Shown here: piece by piece, positions 18,920 to 28,601 of the stretch
How the letters are laid out: each line of letters starts with the position of its first letter
Position numbering within the stretch: the first letter of the stretch is position 1
Assembly (NCBI GenBank): GCA_900316975.1
Contig: ONFA01000004.1
Span: forward strand, 62,001-126,000
Reading direction: 5' to 3'
Source: an uncultured Prevotellaceae bacterium
Lineage (GTDB): Bacteria > Bacteroidota > Bacteroidia > Bacteroidales > Bacteroidaceae
DNA length: 64,000 nt
Translations under genes and position numbers: made by a program
The notes under the pieces: generated by a model
Told to the model about the DNA's origin: nothing
Seen by the model: the letters and a program-made list of their open reading frames with translations, nothing else
The model's database searches: none

Positions 18920-19026
18920 GAGCATAACGCGTTAGGAGAACCAAACACTCTTCTGACGTGTGCCAGAACAACGTTCTGGTCGTGTACCAGAATCGTTTGT
19001 CGTGTTTTATTTTGTGTTTGTGTTGT

Positions 19027-19064
19027 GGCTATTCCTTTTCGTGAGAAACGGGGTAGCCCTTTTT
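19027..19064 (+). terminator. Terminator after galE
   Basis: GGCTATTCC (19027-19035) pairs with GGGGTAGCC (19050-19058), with two G-U pairs, and is followed by CTTTTTATT. Confidence 0.75.
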
Positions 19065-19130
19065 ATTATGTCCAATACAGAGAGCACAACATCAGTCTGC
19101 AAGATGGTGGAGACACTAAATCTATAGAAA

Positions 19131-19164
19131 GCGGGCAAAAGTTGTTGTTGCAACTTTTGCCCGC
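19131..19164 (-). terminator. Probable terminator of the secreted phosphatase gene
   Basis: A perfect 14-bp stem (19131-19144 against 19151-19164) with a 6-nt loop lies 45 nt after the minus-strand stop. On that strand it is followed by a short TTTCTAT tail, so the U-run is weak. Confidence 0.65.
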
Positions 19165-19209
19165 TAGGGTATTACGCCTTATAGATGATATAAGTATGTA
19201 AACGAAGGA

Positions 19210-22200
19210 TTACTTCACTACAATCTTCTTTGATGCGCCATTGTTGTACTTCACAACGTAGATGCCCGTATGATTGAGTGCACTGGTAGGCAATTCAGTA
19301 CCTGTGACGCTATAAACAGCCTTGATTTCTGATTTATCCTTAGCACTTAAATCTTCGATTGCGTCTGGTGCATCAGGATCATCACCGACAAGCATAATGC
19401 TACGGAATTCGTCAATGAGTTCTTGGCTGACGCCCACTTCCTTTGTCCAATAGGTGTCAAACTTATCACGAAGTGTCTCACCCTCGTAAGTCTTGATCTT
19501 CTCAATCAGCTTCTGGTGGTCACCATCGGCATATCCACTCTTTGGACGAAGACCTGCAAATGACAGAGATGTCAACTCATACTCAAGATTCATCTGTTCT
19601 TGTGAGAGTCCAAGAAGACCTTCGAGCAATACAGACACGAGTCCTGTACGGTCAGCGCCCCATACACAGTGATAATAAACAGCCTTTCCTTCCTTGATGT
19701 GATTAACAATGAATGGGAACCACTGCTTGTAGCGATTCTTTGATGCTGCTGCAGTCAAATGCTCAAGTTTACAATCGTATCCACCTTCCTTGAAGAAGTA
19801 GTCTGTTTTGGGGAAGCCAAAAGCACATTTACCAACCTGGCCATTACCACTATCGTAGTTGTTATCCTTACGGAGGTCTATTTCAGCACCCACACCAAGG
19901 TCAATAAGAGTTTGACGGTCGTCTGCTACTGAAGGATGGAGACCATTTGCCTCACCACCACGGTAAATAAGGCCATAACGAACTGTCCTGCCATCCTGCA
20001 CTGTCCAACCACCAAGGTCTCGGATGTTGTTGATACTTGGTGCATAAATCATGCGAACAGGTCCTTCGACCTGGAACTTACCCTGAGTCAGCACCTCGCC
20101 TCCAGCCTCGACCTTGAAGTAATAGGTATTGCCAGGAATGAGGTTGGGCATGTAAGCCATATCTGAACCATCAAGAATCATACGGCTCTGAGCATCACTG
20201 AAGTCACTCTCGAGACCAAACTTCACCACAGCATCCTTCACCTTATCAGCCGGAACTGGTACACCAATATTGTGAGGGATATCAAGACGTGGAGGAGCAG
20301 GTTTGAAGTAGTTTTCAATCACAGATGGAGTTTCTGGCTCTGGATACTTGGTGTTCTCCAAATACTGACGAGCACGGAAGTTCTCAATGTTAGCAACGAA
20401 ATCCATGTTCTTTGCATCAACATATTCGAAAGTCGTAAAGTATGATGCATCAACCTCCTTCTCTGACAGGGTGGCAGCCTTCCAAGTGAAAGTATCTGGA
20501 ACACGGTAAACAAGCCCACCATCCCACATCACAGGCAGTTGGTCGGGCTGTGCTGCTACAATTAAAGTCGGCTCTTCTACGATAATCTCATCAACATCCT
20601 CATTTGCCACAACATAGCAAGGAACGTTTGCACTGACGTGGTCAACTGGGCAAAGTACTGCAGTCTTAGTCTCCTCGTCCAGTGAACCAATCGCATAGAC
20701 AGCCTTGAATTTAGAAGCAGGTATGTCACATGGAACTGCCAATGGAGTCAACTCTCCAGCCTTGAACTGTTTCTTCAGTACAACAGGAGCATGGGTGTCG
20801 TCAAATACTACCGGTGGAAGTGCAACTCCTTCTATATGGTTAACGATAACAGGAGCTGGAGTGCCGTAGTAGAGGCGGAAGTTATCTATAGTAATCCATG
20901 TTTCAGCCGGAGCACCAGTGGTTAGGCTGATACCGATGGTCAGGTCGCCATCCTCTGCATGAGTGGCTGTCATTTCATTCCAGTAGTGCCCATGATTGAG
21001 AGCCTGCTTAGCGATATCGGCAGTTTTGATAGCGTTTGAGCGGTTGTTTGCATCGATATAATGACTGTGAGGATAACCCTTACCGCTTACGACAGCAAAC
21101 ACATCGGCAGACTTGTGATGCTTACCTTCCAGCATATAGCAACCATCTGCGAAGATACTCTTCAACGGCTGTGTTTTGGAGTAGTCATCCACATAGATAC
21201 CAGCCTTGACAACATCCTTGCCACGCTCATAGTTTGCCAATGCTTGCTTCCACTCACCATTACGATAGAAACCCTGCACCTTAACAGTATAATCGCCTGC
21301 AGGCATATCCTTAATCACCTGATACATACGAGCGGCGGTCCTGGTTCCAAAGGACTCCACGATATTACTTCCATATTTGAAATAACTACCAGGAGCGGTC
21401 CAACCCTTGATACCGCTATTGAACGATGGATTGTTGACGAAACTTGTAATATCATATTGACCAGAAATAGCAGGAACCGTCTTCATCAGTTTGAAGAGTT
21501 CAGCCTTCAACGTAGCCTTTGCGTTAGCCACATCATCATCCGTCATAGTGCCAGCCTCCAATTGTTTCTTAAAGTTTTCCAGTACGGCATAGTACGCACT
21601 TGGGTCTGAAGATTGGTCTGCAATTTCGTTGTAGAGATCGAACTGGTCAGCAGCAATAGCAGAGGCCTTGTAATAACGAGTCAGCGTCACATTGGCAAAA
21701 GTGAACCAGTCGAGGTCGTAGTCACCACCCGAATTATTGACAGACGGTACAACATACTTCAACGTCAGCTGACCGTCATTCACGTATGCCCAAACCGTTG
21801 TAGTGTACTTAGAATTTGTTGTGAATTTGTCAAAGTCACCACGAGAGTAAGGCAGCGTGGCAGAAGTGCGTATTTTTGACCACTCAACAGCCTCCGCTTG
21901 ATTGTCATTGGCTGCAAAATAAGCATTACAGATGCTGATGCCATCTTCCGTTGAATATTTTGTCAAAGTTTCGCGCTTGGAAGAACGATATGTATTCTGG
22001 ATGGTTGCCTTGTAAATGCCATTAGGCACTTCCAGCGACTGCGAAACCTCTATAGCAGAGTTCTGATACAGCGTCATTGGATACTGATCTTTGTAGGCGA
22101 TGTTGCTATTTCCTGCCAACACATTCACTGTCCAACCATCTTGACTTGTAGCCAATGTGGGATTAGAAATCAGATCAGTGGCATCTTCAGACGAAAATGC

Positions 22201-22740
22201 CTTCAAAGCCTCATTAAACTGAGCCATCTTGTCTGTACCAGCAGCAAGCGAGATGCCTGCAGCCTTGGCAATTGCTTCAATCTGTGCCAATCCCATATCA
22301 CCAACAATTGCGTCCCGTTCTGCTTGAGTCAACAACTGCCACTTTGCATTGAAGCCTGAAGCATCAGCCTTAACGGAAAGTGTACCTGTACTGCTCTCAA
22401 CGCCAAGGAATTCACCGTCTTTCAAAGAAACGGTGTAGTTGTCGCCATCAACCTCGATGGCAGCATACGCAGCACTTGACTGATTACCCTTAACCGTTGT
22501 ACCACTCAGAGCAACATAACATCCATTGTCGAGGAACATAAGTGAATAGCCATTAGCACCTTTCTTCACCTCGACAGGAATGCCAAATCTGTCAATCGTA
22601 GCATTACCATTCGCCGAACGGCTCAAGAACGCCTTTGCGGTGTTGTACAAATAGAACTTGCCTTCAGGTTGAGCTGTCACCTGTAAGCAAACCATTACCA
22701 GCATCAAAGAGGTAATGAACCATTTAGTTTTCTGTTTCAT
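19210..22740 (-). CDS. Large secreted protein with C-terminal tyrosine-phosphatase domain
   Basis: The product has 1176 residues. A signal peptide (to about 24) is followed by a beta-rich region, then two jelly-roll-like segments, the second with NNPSFNSGIKGW and DYTVKVQGFYRNG (about 455-650) resembling the N-terminal domain of the neighbouring CotH protein. An Fn3-like domain (about 835-905) leads into a dual-specificity/IphP-type phosphatase domain containing NIRDLGGW, RYGLIYRGGEANGL and the CX5R loop HCVWGADRTG, with Cys1025 and Arg1031. The end (GIYVVKYNNGASKKIVVK) resembles a type IX sorting tail. It is expected on the surface or outside the cell. The gene is transcribed divergently from the second CotH gene. 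Substrate unknown; a phosphoprotein or phospholipid/inositol phosphate are both possible. Confidence 0.87.
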   Translation of the reverse strand: MKQKTKWFITSLMLVMVCLQVTAQPEGKFYLYNTAKAFLSRSANGNATIDRFGIPVEVKKGANGYSLMFLDNGCYVALSGTTVKGNQSSAAYAAIEVDGDNYTVSLKDGEFLGVESSTGTLSVKADASGFNAKWQLLTQAERDAIVGDMGLAQIEAIAKAAGISLAAGTDKMAQFNEALKAFSSEDATDLISNPTLATSQDGWTVNVLAGNSNIAYKDQYPMTLYQNSAIEVSQSLEVPNGIYKATIQNTYRSSKRETLTKYSTEDGISICNAYFAANDNQAEAVEWSKIRTSATLPYSRGDFDKFTTNSKYTTTVWAYVNDGQLTLKYVVPSVNNSGGDYDLDWFTFANVTLTRYYKASAIAADQFDLYNEIADQSSDPSAYYAVLENFKKQLEAGTMTDDDVANAKATLKAELFKLMKTVPAISGQYDITSFVNNPSFNSGIKGWTAPGSYFKYGSNIVESFGTRTAARMYQVIKDMPAGDYTVKVQGFYRNGEWKQALANYERGKDVVKAGIYVDDYSKTQPLKSIFADGCYMLEGKHHKSADVFAVVSGKGYPHSHYIDANNRSNAIKTADIAKQALNHGHYWNEMTATHAEDGDLTIGISLTTGAPAETWITIDNFRLYYGTPAPVIVNHIEGVALPPVVFDDTHAPVVLKKQFKAGELTPLAVPCDIPASKFKAVYAIGSLDEETKTAVLCPVDHVSANVPCYVVANEDVDEIIVEEPTLIVAAQPDQLPVMWDGGLVYRVPDTFTWKAATLSEKEVDASYFTTFEYVDAKNMDFVANIENFRARQYLENTKYPEPETPSVIENYFKPAPPRLDIPHNIGVPVPADKVKDAVVKFGLESDFSDAQSRMILDGSDMAYMPNLIPGNTYYFKVEAGGEVLTQGKFQVEGPVRMIYAPSINNIRDLGGWTVQDGRTVRYGLIYRGGEANGLHPSVADDRQTLIDLGVGAEIDLRKDNNYDSGNGQVGKCAFGFPKTDYFFKEGGYDCKLEHLTAAASKNRYKQWFPFIVNHIKEGKAVYYHCVWGADRTGLVSVLLEGLLGLSQEQMNLEYELTSLSFAGLRPKSGYADGDHQKLIEKIKTYEGETLRDKFDTYWTKEVGVSQELIDEFRSIMLVGDDPDAPDAIEDLSAKDKSEIKAVYSVTGTELPTSALNHTGIYVVKYNNGASKKIVVK

Positions 22741-22826
22741 GATTTAGTAGTAATAAAATTGATAATAATAAAAAAGAGTATGCCTCAAAAAAAGTATATT
22801 GGTAGGTATTGTTCGTTTTCAGTTAG

Positions 22827-22854
22827 CAAAGATACAAAATATATTTTTGTCAAA
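22827..22854 (-). promoter_or_regulatory. Promoter of the secreted phosphatase gene (TTTG-N16-TATCTTTG)
   Basis: On the minus strand TTTG (22851-22854) precedes TATCTTTG (22827-22834), with 16 nt between. The leader to the ATG is about 80 nt. Confidence 0.7.
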
Positions 22855-23109
22855 CTCTATTTTGAAGGATTTAATTAAAAAAAAGAAGAGAAAAAAAGAA
22901 AAAGACCACAAAACAAGCGTTCTGTTTGCACTTTTTAAGATAGATTATTAAGAGATAGCCATCATTCTGTTTTGTTGTTCTGTTTCATAATGACAAATCG
23001 GGAATGTCCGTGTCAACACACCCCTCCTTTTTCATTCATTACAATTCTTTTCTAAAGATTTTTTTTGAAAAAAAGGAGAATTCACATACGCTGTTCACAA
23101 AAAAACATA

Positions 23110-23117
23110 TAACTTTG
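23110..23117 (+). promoter_or_regulatory. Promoter box TAACTTTG for the second CotH gene
   Basis: TAACTTTG lies 88 nt before the ATG at 23206. No clear TTTG element sits at the ideal upstream distance. Confidence 0.65.
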
Positions 23118-23205
23118 TGCTTGAAAAGGGTAAAATAACGATCGAAAACTAAACTTCTTCCCTTGTTTGTACATCAAAAAGAGGGAATTTTATTAATCAA
23201 ATCAA

Positions 23206-26200
23206 ATGAAGAAAAATGTGATTTTGGGCGCATTGGCTCTCTTGTCATGCTCCCAAGTTGTCAACGCACAAAGTACCGCATCAAAACTGGTTATTAATGA
23301 AATCATGGCGAGAAACATCGACATGATGATGGACCCATCATTCAACTATGGTGGATGGATTGAATTATACAACCCGACTAACACTGCCATCAACCTGAAT
23401 GGATTGTATATCAGTCATGATAAAACCAATCCTAAAATGGTTGCCATACCTGCAGGTAACGGTTCTGTTCCTGCAAAGGGTTTCAAAACCTTGTGGTTCG
23501 ACCACTATTCCACAGGAGGCGAATATAGTGACAAGGCTAAAAATCAGATTGACTTCAAGATTGACACTGATGGCGACGAGCTTTTCATCTCCGACAAGAA
23601 CGGCACCATCCTCGTCAGCCAAGTTGTTCCTCCAGCCATTGCACGCACCAGCTATGCTCGCAAAACTGACGGAGGGTCGGAATGGGGGTTCACATACACC
23701 CCCACTCAGGGTAAATCAAACGAGGGCAGCATCTTTGCTGAAGTACAGCTGGCAACTCCTGTAGTTGACCGCACGGGAACCGTTTACACTTCTGATTTTG
23801 ACATCCATGTCACCATACCCGAAGGAGCTACGCTTCGCTATACGACAGATGGCACCACACCTGATTTGATTAATGGTGCAACCAGTCAAGACGGTGTTTT
23901 CGGCATCAATGGGAAAAAGAACTACGTTTACCGTTTCCGACTCTACCAGGATGGATTCCTTCCCAGCGATGTGGCTACACATACTTATATATATAACTCC
24001 AGCAACTACTACCTTCCCATCGTGTCTGTCGTCACCAATCCCGACAACCTCTACGACAACAAGATTGGTGTGCTTGTGGACGGAACAAACGGTACAGGTG
24101 GCAATGGTGGCTATAAGTTTGTTCATGGTTCAGATGGGACAAGCAATAAGAACCGTGGATGGGAACGTCCCGTCAACTTCGAGCTGATTGTGCCCAACAA
24201 GGATAAAGAATATTGTGTGGCACTCAACCAAGGAGTTGACTTAGAGGTGAGTGGTGGATGGAGCCGTCACTTTCCACCTTCCCCATCCTTCAAACTGAAA
24301 GCAGGAAAGTTATATGGTGAGAAATATTTCTCCTACCCTATCTTTTCTCAGAAACCCTATACCAGAAGCAAGGCCATCATCGTGCGCAACGGTGGTAACG
24401 ACTGCGAATGCCGTATCGTGGATGCTGCCATTCATGAGATTATCTCCAGCAGTGGCTTCTATATTGACTGTCAGGCTTATCAGCCATCCCACGTGTTCAT
24501 CAACGGCGAGTACAAGTTCATGTTCAACCTCCGTGAGACCACCAACAAAAACTACGCCTACTCCAACTATGGCATCGACACAGACGAAGTTGACCAGCTT
24601 GAGTACAGCGGTGGTTATGCTGTGAAGGCTGGTGATGACATCACATATAAGAAATGGACTAACCTTTGCAATGATCTTGCCTCCAATCCTTCTGACAATA
24701 CTATATGGGAACAAATTTGTGAGCTCTGCGACATTGACGAGGTGTGCAACTACTTCGCCACCCAGCTTTACGTAGGTTCGGAGGATTGGGTGACCAACAA
24801 CAATAACACCAAATTGTTCCGCGACCGTAACAATGGCAAGTTCCACATCGTGTTCTTCGATGTAGATGAAGCATTCAAGCGCACCGACCTCTTCAGCAAA
24901 TTCGACGCCAACAAAGGTCAAAACAGCGGCGGTGGCGGCTGGGGTGGCTGGGGAGGCTGGGGAGGCTGGTTCAACGAGACCTCCCTCACAGACCTCTTGT
25001 CCAATTTGCTCGCTCGTCCCGCATTCAGAAAACAGTTCATCGACACCTATTGCATTGTGGCAGGTAGTGTCTTCGATGCAGAGCGTTCATCCCAAATTCT
25101 CAACAGCATGGCTTCCTTCAGCGAAGCAGCATTGGCTCTTGACGGTTTGAATCCATGGGATGCCCAAGGAATCCATAACCTTGCAGGTCACGACATTTCT
25201 GGTCGCACATTGCTCAACGACCTCACCAACAAGTCCAAGCGCGCTGGTCGCATCAATGCGATGAAGAACTTCTTTGGACTTCAAGAGAGCTTTGATGTCA
25301 CCATCCAGAGCGACCTTGACAAGGCTCAACTGATGCTCAACGATGTACGAATCCCCACAGGCAAACTCGAAGGCACCGTGTTTGCACCCGCAGTGCTTAA
25401 AGCCGAAGCTCCTGCTGGCTACACCTTCACGGGCTGGAAGGTCGTATCTGCACAATCAAGCAGTGTGAGACGTACCGCCAATCTCAACCTGGCTAACGTC
25501 ATCAAAAACAATGGGCACACCACCATCACTGCTTGTTTCGCACCAATCGCAGACGATGAAATCATTGCCAATCGGGAGAAATCGCCTTATGCACCTATCC
25601 GCGTTAACGAAGTGAGTGCAGGCAATACAATCTACGTGAACGAACAATACAAAAAGAACGACTGGATTGAACTGTACAACCCAACCGACATGACTCTCAA
25701 TGTGGCTGGTCTCTACGTGAGCGACAATCCTAACAAGCCACAGAAATATCAAATTCCTGCAGGTAACCCTGAAATCCAAACTTTTATCAAACCTGGTGGG
25801 AAACTCATTATCTGGGCTGACAAACTCGATTCGCAGGATCTCATCTTCACCAACACCCCACTCGGTGTGGTTCGTGAAGGCATCTACTTCTCAAACCTCC
25901 ACGCATCGTTCAAACTCAACAACGATGAGGGCGTTGAGCAAGAGGTCATCATCACATGGTCTGACGAGTTCATTGCTAATAATCAAGAGTATTTTGAGAA
26001 GCATCCATCTTTCAAGCACTTTGCAGACCACCTCGTATATCAGGCACATAAGGGTGACCAGACCGTGGGACGCTACCCTGATGGCGGAAACAGCTTCTAT
26101 ATCATGAACCATCCAACAATTGGGCAGAACAACGCTCTCCACTCCTACGACAAATTTATCGGGACGGATAACGGTGTAATTATTGAAGAACCTGATGATA

Positions 26201-26454
26201 TTGCGGCTGTTTTGGCAAAAGACAACAGAATCAGCATCCGTTTCGCTGGTACACAACTCATCATCCAGGGAGAAGCATCAACCATACAACTTGACATCTA
26301 CTCTATTGCTGGTCTGCAGCAAAAGCACCAGGCTGTCAATCTCGACAATGGTAACGCTACAGTATCCATCAGTGACCTCCCAGCAGGTGTTTACATTGCT
26401 CACGTGAAAGGAGCGAACGGCAGCGAGAACAGTTGCAAGTTCATCATCAGATAA
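23206..26454 (+). CDS. Secreted CotH-kinase-domain protein with two lamin-tail domains
   Basis: The product has 1082 residues and is a paralogue of the 1471-residue protein 5.5 kb upstream, without that protein's N-terminal jelly-roll and Big2 domains. After a signal peptide (to about 22) come a lamin-tail domain (LVINEIMARN, about 28-165), a chitobiase-C-like domain (LRYTTDGTTPD, about 190-265), the CotH domain (INGEYKFMFNLRETTN at about 432; FHIVFFDVDEAF at about 545-556), a second lamin-tail domain (about 800-940), and a type IX-like sorting tail (LPAGVYIAHVKG). The CotH domain carries a Gly/Trp insert of GGW repeats at about 574-590 that the paralogue lacks. A strong terminator follows. 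Confidence 0.88.
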   Translation: MKKNVILGALALLSCSQVVNAQSTASKLVINEIMARNIDMMMDPSFNYGGWIELYNPTNTAINLNGLYISHDKTNPKMVAIPAGNGSVPAKGFKTLWFDHYSTGGEYSDKAKNQIDFKIDTDGDELFISDKNGTILVSQVVPPAIARTSYARKTDGGSEWGFTYTPTQGKSNEGSIFAEVQLATPVVDRTGTVYTSDFDIHVTIPEGATLRYTTDGTTPDLINGATSQDGVFGINGKKNYVYRFRLYQDGFLPSDVATHTYIYNSSNYYLPIVSVVTNPDNLYDNKIGVLVDGTNGTGGNGGYKFVHGSDGTSNKNRGWERPVNFELIVPNKDKEYCVALNQGVDLEVSGGWSRHFPPSPSFKLKAGKLYGEKYFSYPIFSQKPYTRSKAIIVRNGGNDCECRIVDAAIHEIISSSGFYIDCQAYQPSHVFINGEYKFMFNLRETTNKNYAYSNYGIDTDEVDQLEYSGGYAVKAGDDITYKKWTNLCNDLASNPSDNTIWEQICELCDIDEVCNYFATQLYVGSEDWVTNNNNTKLFRDRNNGKFHIVFFDVDEAFKRTDLFSKFDANKGQNSGGGGWGGWGGWGGWFNETSLTDLLSNLLARPAFRKQFIDTYCIVAGSVFDAERSSQILNSMASFSEAALALDGLNPWDAQGIHNLAGHDISGRTLLNDLTNKSKRAGRINAMKNFFGLQESFDVTIQSDLDKAQLMLNDVRIPTGKLEGTVFAPAVLKAEAPAGYTFTGWKVVSAQSSSVRRTANLNLANVIKNNGHTTITACFAPIADDEIIANREKSPYAPIRVNEVSAGNTIYVNEQYKKNDWIELYNPTDMTLNVAGLYVSDNPNKPQKYQIPAGNPEIQTFIKPGGKLIIWADKLDSQDLIFTNTPLGVVREGIYFSNLHASFKLNNDEGVEQEVIITWSDEFIANNQEYFEKHPSFKHFADHLVYQAHKGDQTVGRYPDGGNSFYIMNHPTIGQNNALHSYDKFIGTDNGVIIEEPDDIAAVLAKDNRISIRFAGTQLIIQGEASTIQLDIYSIAGLQQKHQAVNLDNGNATVSISDLPAGVYIAHVKGANGSENSCKFIIR

Positions 26455-26526
26455 AAAGCAATAAAAGTACAATCAAGTAAGAAGAAAACGGATTATTTAA
26501 TACTCCTTTTTCCCGACCTATTTACA

Positions 26527-26562
26527 CCACCGTATGTACAAATCCACATACGGTGGTTTTTT
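26527..26562 (+). terminator. Rho-independent terminator after the second CotH gene
   Basis: A perfect 11-bp stem (26527-26537 against 26546-26556) with an 8-nt loop is followed by TTTTTT. Confidence 0.9.
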
Positions 26563-26710
26563 ATTTAAGGCATCAATAAACAAAACCTTACTTTTCATAG
26601 AAGTGTCCACAAAAGTACCCGTTTCGTGACATTTCGTCACACAAAATCTATTTTTGCTATCAAATATAAAAAAATCCGACAAGAATGATGATAAAAAGAG
26701 ATTTATTCCG

Positions 26711-26718
26711 TACCTTTG
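26711..26718 (+). promoter_or_regulatory. glmS-carAB promoter box TACCTTTG
   Basis: TACCTTTG lies 23 nt before the glmS ATG. It probably drives the three-gene operon. Confidence 0.7.
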
Positions 26719-26741
26719 CACAAACAAAATGAAATGGTATT

Positions 26742-28586
26742 ATGTGTGGAATTGTTGGATATTTAGGCAAACGTAACGCCTACCCCGTCTTAATCAAGGG
26801 ACTTAAGCGATTGGAATACAGAGGTTACGACAGTGCAGGAGTGGCTCTTCTGACAGAGAATGGAGATTTAAGAATTTACAAAACGAAAGGCAAGGTGGCT
26901 GATTTGGAAGCCTATGCCTCTGACAAAGACATTAGCGGAACCGTCGGCATTGCCCATACACGTTGGGCGACTCATGGTGAGCCCAATTCCACCAATGCAC
27001 ACCCCCACATTTCTTTTACAGGCAATCTTGCCATCATTCACAATGGTATCATTGAGAACTATGCCGTTCTGAAGAAGCAACTTCAGGAAAATGGCATAGA
27101 ATTCAAAAGCAATACCGACACCGAAGTGTTGGTACAACTAATAGAATATGTACGCACGAAGAAGAATGTAGATTTGCTTACAGCCGTACGCATTGCCCTT
27201 CGTTCCGTCATTGGTGCATACGCCATTGCCATCCTCGACAAGAACGATCCCGACCAAATCATTGCTGCACGCAAGAGCAGCCCTTTGGTAGTGGGCATCG
27301 GCGAAGAGGAGTTTTTCCTCGGTTCTGATGCCAGCCCTATCATTGAATACACAGACAAGGTCATCTATCTCGACGATAAAGACATTGCCGTGATTCGCCG
27401 TGGCAAAGAGGTGGAAGTGGTCGATTTCAATAACGAGAAGATGGAACATGAAGTGACAAAGGTGGACCTGAATCTGGCACAGATTGAGAAAGGTGGTTTC
27501 CCGCACTTCATGCTGAAGGAAATCTTTGAACAGCCCGATTGTCTGAAAGACTGCATGAGGGGACGCGTGAATGTGGAAGCAAACAATGTGGTTCTTTCAG
27601 CCATCATCGACAACCGCAAGTACCTTCTCAACCCTCGGCGCATCATCATTGTGGCATGTGGTACTTCATGGCATGCCGGATTGATTGGCAAACAACTCAT
27701 CGAAGACTTCTGCCAGATTCCTGTCGAAGTGGAATATGCCAGTGAATTCAGGTATAGCAAACCAGTCATCAACGAGCAAGACGTAGTCATCGCCATCAGT
27801 CAGTCGGGCGAAACAGCAGACACCTTGGCTGCCATTGAACTGGCAAAATCGAAAGGTGCTTTCATCTATGGCATCTGTAATGCTATTGGTTCCAGCATTC
27901 CACGTGCCACCAACACAGGTTCATACATTCACGTGGGTCCCGAAATCGGTGTGGCATCCACCAAGGCTTTCACGGGTCAAGTAACTGTGCTCACCATGCT
28001 GGCATTGGCGTTAGGTAAGGAGAGAGGCACAATTGACAACATGCGTTACACGAAAGTCTTGACCGCCTTGAATGCTATTCCAGAAAAGATGGAGCAACTG
28101 CTCAAACAAGGCGACGCCATCAAAGACATTAGCCGCATCTTCACCTATGCCCATAACTTCCTCTACCTCGGTCGTGGCTACAACTATCCCGTAGCATTGG
28201 AAGGTGCACTAAAACTGAAAGAAATCTCCTACATTCATGCCGAAGGCTATCCTGCCGCCGAGATGAAGCATGGTCCTATTGCACTCATCGATGACGAGAT
28301 GCCCGTAGTCGTCGTAGCCACCAAGAACGTGCTCTACGAAAAAGTGGTCAGCAACATTCAGGAAATCAAAGCACGCAAGGCACGTGTCATTGCCATTGTG
28401 AGTGAGGGTGACGAAACTATCCGCAAGATGGCAGATGCAGTCATTGAGTTGCCACATACAGAAGAATGCCTTGAACCGCTCTTGGCATCCATTCCTCTCC
28501 AAATGCTTGCTTATTACATAGCCATCGCAAAAGGTAAAGATGTAGATCAACCACGCAATTTGGCAAAATCAGTTACAGTGGAATAA
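26742..28586 (+). CDS. glmS: Glutamine-fructose-6-phosphate aminotransferase
   Basis: The product has 614 residues, the family length. It begins MCGIVGYLG, so Cys2 is the N-terminal nucleophile of the class II glutaminase domain once Met is removed. Two SIS sugar-isomerase domains follow, with ACGTSWHAG and ISQSGETADT marking the sugar-phosphate site, and the C-terminus ends in DQPRNLAKSVTVE as in other GlmS proteins. It makes glucosamine-6-phosphate for peptidoglycan and lipid A. There is no sign of a glmS ribozyme in the short leader. carA begins 15 nt after the stop, so the genes form an operon of glutamine-dependent enzymes. Confidence 0.97.
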   Translation: MCGIVGYLGKRNAYPVLIKGLKRLEYRGYDSAGVALLTENGDLRIYKTKGKVADLEAYASDKDISGTVGIAHTRWATHGEPNSTNAHPHISFTGNLAIIHNGIIENYAVLKKQLQENGIEFKSNTDTEVLVQLIEYVRTKKNVDLLTAVRIALRSVIGAYAIAILDKNDPDQIIAARKSSPLVVGIGEEEFFLGSDASPIIEYTDKVIYLDDKDIAVIRRGKEVEVVDFNNEKMEHEVTKVDLNLAQIEKGGFPHFMLKEIFEQPDCLKDCMRGRVNVEANNVVLSAIIDNRKYLLNPRRIIIVACGTSWHAGLIGKQLIEDFCQIPVEVEYASEFRYSKPVINEQDVVIAISQSGETADTLAAIELAKSKGAFIYGICNAIGSSIPRATNTGSYIHVGPEIGVASTKAFTGQVTVLTMLALALGKERGTIDNMRYTKVLTALNAIPEKMEQLLKQGDAIKDISRIFTYAHNFLYLGRGYNYPVALEGALKLKEISYIHAEGYPAAEMKHGPIALIDDEMPVVVVATKNVLYEKVVSNIQEIKARKARVIAIVSEGDETIRKMADAVIELPHTEECLEPLLASIPLQMLAYYIAIAKGKDVDQPRNLAKSVTVE

Positions 28587-28601
28587 AAAACAAACACATA
28601 A

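Larger units (their letters stand above)
22741..23205. other. Divergent promoter region between phosphatase and second CotH gene
   Basis: This 465-nt, AT-rich intergenic stretch carries one promoter for each side (22827-22854 minus, 23110-23117 plus). The middle (about 22860-23060) has purine-rich tracts but no ORF or hairpin that I can support. Confidence 0.6.

Noticed and set aside
18957-19003. Third 23-nt-period array after galE (CGTGTRCCAGAA copies)
   Set aside because: The copies are 24 and 20 nt apart, so the period does not match; the pattern is better explained by a small CCAGAAC/GTTCTGG hairpin.
26719-26741. glmS ribozyme or riboswitch
   Set aside because: The predicted leader is only about 23 nt, too short for such an element.
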